A DNA stretch of 64,000 nt from positions 14,428,552 through 14,492,551 of the forward strand of contig NC_072790.1 of the NCBI RefSeq assembly GCF_028583425.1, in the 5' to 3' direction. This document shows positions 1 through 10,700 of this stretch, one piece after another. The notes beneath the pieces were generated by a model. That model saw only the letters and a program-made list of their open reading frames with translations. It was not told where the DNA came from and made no database searches. This stretch comes from Eublepharis macularius. Taxonomy: Eukaryota; Chordata; Lepidosauria; Squamata; Eublepharidae. How positions within the stretch are numbered: the stretch's first letter is position 1; every line of letters starts with the position of its first letter. The position numbers and the translations under genes were made by a program.

Positions 1-469
1 AAAAAGTCCATTTCCGTGAGACTGTACAAGACCTAATTTCATCTTACAACTCCACAGTGAATATTGATGCCATTCTCCATTTCATTAGGCAACCTTGTGA
101 CCACATGGATAAAAGATTTCCAGGGAATGAATTACAGGATTGGCGTGTATTTGACAAAGACTGTTTATCAAACCCCTCCAACCAGGATGATTTCTCTTTT
201 GGGGATCAGGAGCTTTCAAGATTGTCTAAGCGTTACTGCAGTTTGTTCCAGAAAGATGAACAATCTTATGCTAAGGAGCTTCATAAAGAGTATTCAGACT
301 TTAAAGTACTCCTTGCAGAGAAGATAAAAGCTGGAGCGATGCATACCTTCCAGGACATACTAACATTTACATGGCAACAGGAACAATTCAGTGAACTACA
401 TCTTCTCCTAGATGTTTGTAGAACTTTTCAAGCCTCAAGTGCTGATTGCAAGAGAGGCTTTATCTTGAT

Positions 470-527
470 TCCGTCCTGAGCCTGCTGGTGTGGGGAGGGC
501 GGAATATAAATTGAATAAATAAATAAA
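470..527 (+). mobile_element. Short LINE 3' tail insertion (L2/CR1-like)
   Basis: About 58 bp of a LINE 3' end (GAGCCTGCTGGTGTGGGGAG, then GGAATATAAAT and AATAAATAAATAAA) interrupts the hAT frame. The pentamer TTGAT occurs on both sides (465-469 and 528-532). The same tail ends the LINE fragment at 1316-1895, so both come from one family. Confidence 0.6.
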
Positions 528-641
528 TTGATGAATGCCATTAAAACTAAGAGTAGAAATCGGCTGGATACAGATCACCTGGAGAACTTGATGAGAATTA
601 AACAATACATGTCTACTGGAAAAAATATTAATATTGACAGT

Positions 642-1130
642 AAAATCAAAAAGAGTCCAGTAGCACCTTTAAGACTAACCAATTTTATTGTAGCATAAGC
701 TTTCGAGAATCAAGTTCTCTTCGTCAGATGCATGGTACAGAAACTGGTCAAATATAGAAGAGGAGGGGAGGAGAGAGAAGCTTATCGAAGGCTTATACTA
801 CATTGGAATTGGATGGTCTGGTTGTTTTGCTGCTACAAACCAACACGGCAAACTCCTTTGAAGCCTCACACAAGACAATTAATCTCCATACCAAGAGGAG
901 ATGTTTACATTTACTAGCAAAGGAATGTTTTGGTTACCTCCCTCTCCCCCCCTAACTGCATCTTCTCTCTCCTCCCCTCCTCTTCTATATTTGACCAGTT
1001 TCTGTACCATGCATCTGACGAAGAGAACGTGATTCTCGAAAGCTTATGCTACAATAAAATTGGTTAGTCTTAAAGGTGCTACTGGACTCTTTGATTTTGC
1101 TACCACAGACTAACACGGCTAACTCCTCTG
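642..1130. mobile_element. Fold-back PLE-like short element with 13-bp target duplication
   Basis: The insertion is bounded by exact 13-bp copies of TAATATTGACAGT (629-641 and 1131-1143). Its right arm (about 960-1130) ends in the family's usual 3' sequence (GGTTAGTCTTAAAGGTGCTA, then ACTGGACTCTTT). Its left arm (about 642-785) is an inverted copy of part of that arm, so the whole can fold into a long hairpin. Both arms contain the hammerhead-like core (right 1015-1049, left 693-727 on the minus strand). I interpret it as a Penelope-like terminal repeat derivative. Confidence 0.65.
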
Positions 1131-1315
1131 TAATATTGACAGTGTTTTCAAGTTGTGGAAAACAGAGAAGGGAATAGAGAAAAGTTACATTGAAATAGTC
1201 TCTGTGTGCTGTTTACAAGAAAAACTTTTTCTATTATTATTATGTTCTAAGTTTATGGTTAAAGTTGAATGTTATTTCTGTGTTAATGAATATATCTGTT
1301 TAATATATTGTATAT

Positions 1316-1895
1316 AAAGCCCTATGCGGACAGGGACTGGCGTATCTGCGGGACCGCCTCTCCCCATACGAACCTCAGAGGACTCTTCGCTCTAACGGCA
1401 AACATCAGCTGAAGGTCCCTGGCCCCAGGGAGGCGTGCCTGGCATCGACCAGGGCCAGGGCCTTTTCAGTCCTGGCCCCAGCCTGGTGGAATGCTGTGTC
1501 TAATGAGACCAGGGCCCGGCAGGATTGTCTTTTCGCCAAGCCTGTAAGACAGAGCTATTCCGCCAGGCATATGTTTGATGCTAGGCAGAGTCCCCCCGTC
1601 CAGTCGAGCATGATCTGTGCCCTCCCCACTAGTGACATCCTCCATCTGTTGAGCTCCACTGTAAATGCTCTGGTGAAGGTGAAAGGGAGGTGCCTTGTGT
1701 ATGCATATAGTGCATTTTATTATGCCGCTGAGTATACGTATATGTATATATATGTATTTTAAATGTTAGGATGTTTATATATTTATAATTTTAAACTGTG
1801 TAATTGTTAGATGTATTTTAAATGTATATAAATTGTAATACGCCCTGAGCCTGCTCGTGTGGGGAGGGCGGAATATAAATCTTATAAATTAAATT
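1316..1895 (+). mobile_element. 5'-truncated LINE 3' end, L2/CR1 clade
   Basis: The plus strand reads LAYLRDRLSPYEPQRTLRSN and, further on, ARAFSVLAPAWWNAV. This is the pattern at the C-terminus of L2/CR1-clade LINE reverse-transcriptase ORFs (YLxDRLxPYxPxRxLRS, RAFSVxAPxxWNxLP). An AT-rich 3' UTR and the tail GCCCTGAGCCTGCTCGTGTG follow. Only the 3' end is present. Confidence 0.6.
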
Positions 1896-1960
1896 ATATA
1901 TTTAAGTACTGTTCTTAGTTGAAAACTTTGTAAAAAAAGAATAAAAATAATTAAAAACAT

Positions 1961-2004
1961 AATAATAATAATAATAATAAGAAGAAGAAGAAGAAGAAGA
2001 AGAA
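1961..2004. repeat. (AAT)n / (AAG)n microsatellite
   Basis: A run of AAT triplets passes directly into a run of AAG triplets. Confidence 0.95.
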
Positions 2005-3785
2005 ATAGTGTCTGTAATGAAATGTGACTTGATTCTGTTTACAGATATAACATATAAAACATTCTTTAAAAATGCTTAAAATACAGTTTAAAAATTAATT
2101 CTCAGATATTAATATGGTTGAGGTTATAAAATTCCAAAAACTGTTTTACGCGATGGCCAACTGTTTGTATTCTTGTATGTTTGTAGGTTGCAATCTTTTT
2201 TTTTTAAAAAAGGCGCTCTCAAAACTTTTATGCAAGTCAGCTCACAAAATAAATTTTTGTGCACATTTCAGCTCACAATTTTTTGGGGGGGCTCACAACA
2301 CTGCACAGCTTAAAGGGAACATTGGGGGTCTCCTTCCACTTGTCTTCCTTGCATTCTCCTTCCTCCTTCCCCAAGAGGGGGTCTTCAACATCACAATCCT
2401 CTCCCAGTGTCTGCTGGATGGTCACCTCTCCTTCAAGGCTTGGCTGGAACCACTGGCCTTTTCGCTGCTCTTTGCACTCCTTGCCTTTGGCCGTGGTTGT
2501 GCGTGGGGTCCATCTCCAGGGCATTGTGCTCAGCCAGTGTAAGAAACTGGATCCAGTTTTAGATATTGCCTGAGTTGGCCTAAACCTCTCCAGGGGTTCT
2601 TTCGTTGTGGTCTTGGGTTTCATGGGAGTGCTCTCACCCGCTCATTCTACCATGGTGCAGGTAGCTGAACGGCTCAGGTTCTCCGGGGTCTGATGTATAA
2701 AGGGATTCCTGGCAAACTGTCAGACTCTGCCAGGGGCCTCTCTTAGACGGCTCCACTTCATCAGCTTAGGCTAGATGATTTAAAGGTATTTATTAAGAAA
2801 TTTCCACTTTTAGAGTACAGTACAAAGGAATTGCCAGGAATGCCTGGTGAAGGCCCAGTCAGCTAGCTATACTCTCCTTTCTCCTCCTCCTCTTTTGCAA
2901 GCAGAAATCCGTTAGCTTGGGTGTGCAGGTTCCCGTGGGAAAGCTGGAAGGAAGAGAGAGAGACAGGCACCAAGGTCATTCAATGCTCCCAGGTGCCTGG
3001 AGATAAGACACCTGTGTGCAGAGCAGCTCCAGAGAAAACAGCAAAAGAACAGCAGACCTACAAACTATCCCCCCCATCCCCCACAGAAACAGGAAATCAT
3101 GGAATATGGCAGGCAGGCCTGTGACCTGCCTGACAAAGAAATGTTGCAGGTCTTCCTTAAGGCTGCTAACATCTTTCTTTGTTGTTGGAGCCTCATCATT
3201 TTCGGCAGGCTTCTCTCCGCCCACCATTCTTGAATCAGAGCTGTTTTGTGCAGGCTGAGTGGCTGCAGACTCTCCTACTGCTAAAAAGGCTTCCAGAGAG
3301 CCTGGTTTCTTTGGGGTCGCCTTCGATGTAGCTGATTTCCCCATCTTTGAATTGTTAATTTGCTTCCAGGATGCTTTGTTTTTTAGTTGGAAGAGGGAAG
3401 GTTTCAGGAGCCCTTCGCTTATGTGACCGCCATGTGCCAGTGTCACTCCCCCATGTGTGTTTATAATGTAAATGTTGTACTTACAATTATATATTTTGTA
3501 TTTTTATATTCTTATGAATAATTCACCTATGAATATTAATAAATGAATGGAATGGAACCCCAAGGTGCAGAAACTTTCAGAAGAACTAACAAGATATGGA
3601 ATGAGATATGGAATCTAATTGCCTTTCAGGATAAATTTACAAACATTTTCCTCAAACACAAAAAGCAAGATGATGGTATATGCAGTGTCAGATGGCATAT
3701 AACAAATAATAAAAGACAGTAATTTTTACATCTCGGTTACCAGCTGATGGAATAAATAAAGGATTCAAAATCCTAATTGCTTTAG
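2005..3785. other. Non-genic stretch with old repeat debris
   Basis: No host exon is seen. Positions 2195-2330 contain repeated 'GCTCACA' motifs and a CTTAAAGGGAACATT end typical of an old hAT-type MITE. On the minus strand at about 3130-3350 a reading frame begins MGKSATSKATPKKPGSLEAF and continues with a charged, helix-prone segment (DVSSLKEDLQ). It resembles the start of a LINE ORF1, but I cannot place it. Positions 3470-3560 look like an AT-rich LINE 3' tail. Confidence 0.3.
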
Positions 3786-4042
3786 TAATAATAATAGTAA
3801 CATTTGATTTATATACCGTCCTTCAGGATGACTTAACACCCGCTCACAGCAGTTTACGAAGTATGTCATTATTATCCTCACAACAAAACACCCTGTGAGG
3901 TGGGTGGGGCTGAGAGAGTGCCGAGAAGCTGTGACTGACCCAAGGTCACCCAGCTGGCTTCAGGTGGAAGAGTGGGGAATCAAACCCGGTTCTCCAGATT
4001 AGAGTCCCACACTCTTAACCACTACACCAAACTGGCTCTTTA
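3786..4042 (-). mobile_element. tRNA-derived SINE (Sauria type), near full length
   Basis: Read on the minus strand, it starts with a box A-like 'AGTTTGGTGTAGTGGTTAAG' and a box B-like 'GGGTTTGATTCCCC'. The conserved body follows (GACCTTGGGTCAGTCACAG, CCCACCTCACAGGGTG, ATAATAATGACATACTT) and ends in a TTATATAAAT/TTATT tail. This is the squamate SINE whose 3' end is borrowed from a BovB-type LINE. Confidence 0.85.
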
Positions 4043-4446
4043 GCAGATCTAGAGTTATTCTGTACCTCCTATATATATACACAGTGCAATTTCTTTCTTT
4101 ACTTAACATTAAGCATATTACAAATTTTAGAAATCCACTCACAAGGTCTTAATTTAAGACTCAAAGCACAAAACTGCTACCGCGCCATGTTTCAAGATCT
4201 TCCCTGTCACATCAACATTTATGAAAAAATAGCCATTTAGAAAGTTTAACACACCTTTATCCAAACTCAGTCTGAATTTTATAGGCTTATCCAGACCAAC
4301 ATTAAAAGTTGGGCTTGATTTCTGTTCAACTGAGAATAAAGGATTTAAAAATCTCATTCAGTTAATGGAAAGCATTATGATGTTCTACACTTAAGTGGAA
4401 AGGACTCAAGCGCTTAACTCTAGCCTTGTTGTGTTCAATATATATT

Positions 4447-4452
4447 TTTATT
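4447..4452 (-). terminator. APLF: Probable APLF polyadenylation signal AATAAA
   Basis: AATAAA on the minus strand lies about 85 nt after the APLF stop codon, in an AT-rich stretch. It is the nearest canonical signal and predicts a short 3' UTR ending near 4425-4435. Confidence 0.55.
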
Positions 4453-4536
4453 CATGAATTCCTGTATTTGGTCTAAAGTAGAAAAATAATTCTGCACTGA
4501 AGTATTGCAATCATCTTCTAAACAATCTCTCCCCAA

Positions 4537-4745
4537 TTACTTCTTGGTTTTAACAAACATCTGAGCTTCTTTCAGGAGCGTGTCAACATCTTCATCATTC
4601 TTCTCCTCAAAATCTGGCTTCCAATCAGAATCCTCATCAGTAGGGTCGCACTCTTCTTCGTCTTCATCATCTATAAAGCTGTCGTCCAAATTGTACTCGT
4701 TGGGTTCACCATCATTATCACTGTCGTCCCCCAAGATGCTTCTTC
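4537..4745 (-). CDS. APLF: APLF coding exon 10, acidic histone-binding tail (residues 411-479)
   Basis: It encodes [20 protein letters not shown], then [20 protein letters not shown] and ends VKTKK with a stop at 4537. The human tail ([28 protein letters not shown]) binds histones H2A-H2B and H3-H4 and is needed for chaperone activity. The acidic motif and the NEYxLxDSFxDD core are intact. The acceptor is CTCTACAG. Confidence 0.96.
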
Positions 4746-7700
4746 CTGTAGAGTGATTGACAGGTTAAATCCTTGAATCAAACAATGTAAAATATAGAAT
4801 AATGGCATGAATTGAGTCAGACCATTTAATTTTTCCTTCATAAAAATTCGATCCTCGGAATACAAGTTATCAGTTACCTAAGCCAACTTTGCTATATTGG
4901 CAGACAGAAGAGACTGGACAAATTAGGTTCAATATTAGTGCTAGCATCCAAAGTTGTAATTGCCCACTTTGACGATGTTCTTTCCAAACTAAGGCAAAAG
5001 AGCTCCAGTTCTTAGCTTTGGAAGCTGACTGGGGTCAAAGCAGAAGAACTCATTGTATCAGCAGAAGGGTCAAACAAAACAGCAGAAGCAGGCTAACAGG
5101 AAAACCATTCCCCACTGCCATTCTTGAAAAGCTCTACAGACCAAGTTTCCAAAAATACGCATCTAAAACTGGTATGAAGTGTAGGTATTATAAGAGCAGC
5201 TCAAGTGAAGACGTATTCAGGTCTCAAGAGTTAAATATCCTTCAGCTGGATAGTTTCAAGTAGGTTGCCATGTTGGTCTGCCGTAGAAGAGCAGCAGAGT
5301 ACAGTAGTACCTTAAAAGACCCAGTCTCGTCAAAGAGAGCTTTGACTCTCAAAAGCTTATACTCTGGAAATCTGGTTGGTCTTTAAGGTGCTACCGGACT
5401 TGAATCTACCTCTGCAGGAGGAACCTGCTAACTTAGAGGATGCAGTTGTTTTTGCCATATTGTCTTTGCAGGGATGCAAAAGACATCCTATTGGTCTACT
5501 GAATGTCCTATCTTTCCTTAAGTAATTGCACAGATGCTTTTAGGATCACAGTTAGTATTCCAGGTGGCAAACTTATAGTGCTGTATAGTAATTGCTACAT
5601 GTATCCAACTGTATGCAGAGCAGAACTTTCTTACTTTCCCTTCCGGCGGCAATCCACTGAGCCCTCCCCCAGAATGTCGAGAAGAGCACTGGGGCACAAT
5701 GGGGGAAGGGGAAACTGCTCCCTGTCCGGGGTCTGAGGCGCAGCCCCTGGACTTGCCGGGGGGAGGGGACGGGAGACAGCTGGGACACAGCTGCCCAGCC
5801 GCCCCAGCAGGCACCCAGGGCCAGAACCTACCTACATGGGAGGGAGGGAAAGGAACACCCAAGCCTCAGAGGGTTAGAAGGGGCAGGTGGAGGCCAGCGA
5901 GTCCCACCCTCCAGTGGGAGTCTAGGAGGCCAGGCAGGGAAAGTGGGGTCAACCCAGAGGGGGTAGAATGGAGGAAAAGGGCAAAGGCAATGGGGACAGA
6001 CAGCCAGCAGACAACCAAACAGAAACCTTACCAGCCAGGTAGGAGAAGCAGCCACAGCAGCTCAGAGCCACACCCCAGCCTGCAGCCCAGCTAGAAGGCA
6101 ATAGCCTGGTCCAGGGGATGCCAGGAGCAAAACAGCTCCAGGTGGAACTGCCGGAGGCCCTCTGTAGGAGAAGCTTGGCAGCCAGTCAAGGAGACACAGC
6201 TGGGACCGCTTCCAGCAGTCAGCTCAGCCAGAGAGGCTTGGCAGCCAGCCAATGATACACAGGTGGGCCGGCCCAGTGCTTCCAGCCAAGCGAGCACAGG
6301 TGCAGCTGCCTGGGCCAGCCAGAGACGTGGTTAAAGGGCAGGAGAAGGGTGTGGTTGACAGGTGGAGCAGGGAAAGGCTGAAAGGGAAAAAGGGAAGTCC
6401 ACCCACAGGGCAGGGTGGGTTGTGTAGGAGGAGTAGAGTAGGAGTTGTTGGAGGTTGGGTGGAGAAAATGAGCGAGCAAGGAAAGAAGGCAGTGAAGGAG
6501 GTAGGTGGACACAGGAGCAGGGCTAGGTTGAGCGGGCTTTTTGGTGGCTTGAGAGGGTGCATGGGTGAGGTATACCTCCCCTCCTTCCACAAAGCAGGAC
6601 CCTACAGCATCCCTAGCGGCATCCCGGTGCCAAAGCCAGGTATCCTGGCGCCCAACGTAGGAGCGCCTGGGAGAAAACCTGACACTCCCTCTTCTCTAAA
6701 CAGCAGAAAAGAGCAAGAGTCCAGTAGCACCTACTACTTGCTCTTTTCTACTGCTACAGACAGACTAACACAACTACCCATCTTGATCTTTCTCTAAACA
6801 GAAACGTCATTCCATCAGAGGAAGTGCATTGTTGGATAGTTGTTGGTAACATTAAATTAACCACAGTACTGCCCTATTAAAAATTCCATTTTTTCGAGCT
6901 AATGAAACCAAACTTTCAAAAATATATTTCAGTGGAACCTGAACCAGTCCATAACATTGAGGCCTTTCTCAGCCTCAGATCACCTATCTTCAATGCCACA
7001 GCCCTGCTAAGTTGCCAGGGAGCAACTCTATTCTACGGGGCCTACTTGCCTAGTATTCCAGTATTACCTTATCACAGATGTTCATACCAAGTATTCTAAA
7101 ATTAAGCTAGTGCATCTTGTTTGTAGAGTTCACAAGAGTAAGCTCTTTCAATTCATAAAGCTACCCCAGCAGGGCTACACACAGCCTTTATGCTCTTGGT
7201 CTTTCCCCACAAGCCTGACATCAGAAAAGGAAACAGAAGCAACTGGCGATCTCTGCAGTAATAAACCTGATGGTTTTAGGGGCTAACGAGGCAAGGGTGT
7301 TCTAGGTAGTGTTGTCCTCTCTCTCCTTAACGGGTTATGCTTACTTAGATTTATATTCTGCTTCACTGCACACTGTAGCGATGCCAAGCAGCATGCAACA
7401 TAAAGGTTAATGGAACCCTACCTGCCTGAGAGATTAAAAAAAAAATCACAGATCAGCAGGATGGTGTGAAATATCCAATCTTATCCTTTATCAAGCTTTG
7501 ACCCTTGAGAGCAGCTACAGGAATGGTGGAGAGACAGGCAACAAGCCTTAAAGCTTGCATGTGCAAAACATTAAACAAATTGTGATGCATGCATTACACC
7601 TTGCAAAACACACCATATCCTTTCACTGTAAGTTGTGGAAATGCACTGCAAGAAGCTGGGGCCAGTCACAGTTTTCAAGGTGTAAATGTGTCCACTGAGG

Positions 7701-10700
7701 GTGTGGGAGGAGAAAAGGGATGTGGATTCATTTCACAGCATACATATCAACCTTCGGGCCTAACCAGCATGACCATGAGGACTATGAAATATGACCCATG
7801 CTGCTTTTGGATATCGCACGATCCTGTTGTTCCACAGCCACCACAGCCTAAATGCAGGGCCATACACAAACCATCCTTGCCAAAATATATATGGGGTTGA
7901 TAAGGCAGCGGGACAGATCTGTAGGTACTTTACCTTGAAACCTATGGCACAAAAACCTGGACATAATGACCATGTATTTGCCTCTGGAACAGTACTTTAC
8001 TTTACAATTAGCATATGTAGAATACTACATACTAGGCTATGATGTAAAGAACAAAAAACAAAACAGTCTTCTACAACAAAGACGGCAGGAGATTCTGCAG
8101 CTTAGTCGATCAATCCACTAGATCACTCTGTGGACCATGGAGAGCCACATCTGCAATTCCCATCAACCTACAGCCATGTGACTACTGTATGCCCTGTGCA
8201 CCACCCCGAGCACACACAAATGGTTTTTATAGAAATAACCATTTAAACTGAGCATTTAGGTGTATCTTTTTCCATTACTGGGAGTTTTTTTTAAAAAAAT
8301 GAGCAACAGTGATATGCTCCATCTCCTTATTCAGCTGCATGTGCTGAGCCAGCATCAAACACAAAACCCCTACATCTGTAAACCATTATATACTCATTAT
8401 GGGCAAGTTGTGCTTTAAAAACAAAATAATTTTATCTTAGGCCCTTAGTAAGGACGAAATTATTCCATTTTCTAAAGAAACTGCCCATTTTCTTGGAACA
8501 CGAGGCAGGTGCCGTAAGGGATAGTGCCCTAAAGGGGCCACATGTGGCTCCCAAGCCACTAAGGGAGTATTGCTGCACTAGACGTATACAATGTCGTCAC
8601 TCTCTTGGAGCTGGAGCTCAAGCACTGTGGGTCAGAGTGGCATGAAGCTTACGGAAAAGCACAAACAGAATGGAGAGAGCTGTTGAAGCATAGTCGTTTA
8701 GTGGTAGGGTTGGGAATCACCACTCTGCTGGTGCGTCCCCCACAACTGCCACGAGCTCAAGCAGGTGGCCTTGCATAAGCCACTCCTCTCAGCCCATCTC
8801 CCCAGCTGTATCGTGGGGATAATAATAACACTGACCTTGTTCATGGCTCTGAGTGGGGATCTCAGATTGAAGAGCGGTACACATCATTATTGCAGATCAC
8901 CAGATCAGAGATAACTTCAGTGTTCTAATGAAACTAGCATGCAAAAATGCTGTCCTACAAGACCAGATAATAGAAAGCACTAAAATGTGTGTGTTTGCTA
9001 CATTCTCATATCTACACACACACACGAGTATCCAAAAACATACAGATGAAGAGATTTCTTCTAGCAAAGAATCAAAATAAAAGTCCAGTGGCACCTTAAA
9101 GACTACCAACATTTATTTCAATACGAGCCTTTATGAGTCACTGCTCACTTCTTCAGATGTGTATGGAAATCAAACAGAACCCTTCTGATGGGGACAAGTT
9201 ACAAGGGTCCGTGGAACCATTCCTGATATACAGTCAAGATGTGTCTAGGAACCATTCATTGCTGCATAACCCTCCAAAATGGATTTATAGCTTGAGAACC
9301 TGACAATCAAGGAGGGGTTGCAGAGAACTCCTTTAAGTTCTAGGACCTTCCAGAGGAGCCAGCATGGTAAAGCGTCCCTGCCTGTTTAAAGTTGGCTGTT
9401 CCATCAGAAATTGAAGAAAAGTAAAAATGTTAATATCTTCTGTCATTTTATAAACTGCTTTGAGAGCTTTCATTCATCAATTTTCAACTAAAATATGTAA
9501 GATAAGATGGGTCAAATTATTCTGCTAGATCTACACTGAAGTACAAATATGCTAAAAAACCTGTGAATGCGCCTTCTCATCTCAGTTATGGTGTCAAGAC
9601 TTGAACTCCTTATCTACGGATATCTCCCTCTATCACTGTCTTCTGCTACCGAGTGAAGACTTTTTTGTTTTGTTTGGGATTCCCTCACTAACTCTTATTT
9701 GCCCTCCTCCCTGTTTGTGAGCTTATATGCTTTATTTAATTGTTTCAAATATTTTATATATAATTGTATTTTAAATACTGCTTTAATGCTGAAATGTTTT
9801 AAGGTATGCCACCGTGGGGACCCTGAGCTGGGTGGAAAGGTGGCATAGAAATATTTTAAATAAATAAATAAACATGGGTGTGTTACAGCTTATTTACGGC
9901 AACCCCTCAGGGAGTTTTCATGGCAAGAGACAAACAGAGGTGCTTTCCCTATTGCCTGCCTCTGCAAAACCACCTGGGTCTTCCCGGGTGGTCTCCCATC
10001 CAAATACTAACCAGGGCAGACCCTGCTTAGCAGCGGAGATCTGATGAGATCAGGCTAGTCTGGGCCATCCAGGCCAGGGAAAATAAATAATAAAGCTTTG
10101 TTGAAGCTAAACTTGTTCTAACTTGTTCAAGACTGGACATTATGAAAGTTTATGGTTATATCTTTCACAGAACTATTCAGCCAATGACAGCTATATAGCG
10201 TGATAAAAACCTTTGGTTCTTCCTGATTGTTAACACTACCAAAAATACTTGAGAGGTCAGTATGTGTCCTGGTTTATTTTTTTTAATTAATATTGTTAAG
10301 AATAAGCTTATTTGGTAGGAAAAATTACCTGCAGAGGCGTCCCTAAGCCCTTTCATAGAGAAAGTCCATCGTGTTTACACTAAGCACATCAACAATAACT
10401 TACTAAGTACTTACTAAGAGCCGGTTTGGTGTAGTTTTTAAGAGTGTGGGACTTGATTCCCCACTCCTCCACTTGAAGTCAGGTGGGTGACCTTGGGTCA
10501 GTCACAGTTTCTAGGAGCTCTCTCAGCCCCACCCACCTCACAGGGTGATTGTTGTGGGGATAATAATGACATACTTTGTAAACCACTCTGAGTAGGCATT
10601 AAGTCATCCTGAATCAAATGTTGTTGTTGTTGTTATTATTATTCAAATTATCAGAAACACAATCAACAATAAGCAGAGGTCACATGTTGCCTTGCTAAGC

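Larger units (their letters stand above)
1..1310 (+). pseudogene. hAT-superfamily transposase-like C-terminal coding remnant
   Basis: An open frame enters from the left edge and reads to about position 475. It resumes in the same frame at 531-641 and again at 1131-1310. The protein has the character of the C-terminal part of a hAT transposase or a ZNF862/KIAA1586-like hAT-derived gene. A segment reading SADCKRGF, then MNAIKTKSRNRL, looks like the hAT dimerisation region (typically SxxxERxFSxMNxIKTxxRNRL). Two retroelement insertions (470-527 and 642-1130) split it, and each is flanked by a target duplication. If both are ignored, the frame stays open to about 1310, so it was open or young when they landed. 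The N-terminal part lies outside the window. It may be a dead DNA transposon or a once-domesticated copy; the sequence does not decide between these. Confidence 0.6.

Noticed and set aside
1-4536. PROKR1 or another neighbour of APLF on its 3' side
   Set aside because: PROKR1 would be expected downstream by synteny, but no seven-helix receptor coding sequence is present in this part.
5699-6797. Overlapping open frames in the GC-rich block
   Set aside because: Frames on both strands overlap and share no protein family; the block is better explained as a non-coding LTR-like fossil.
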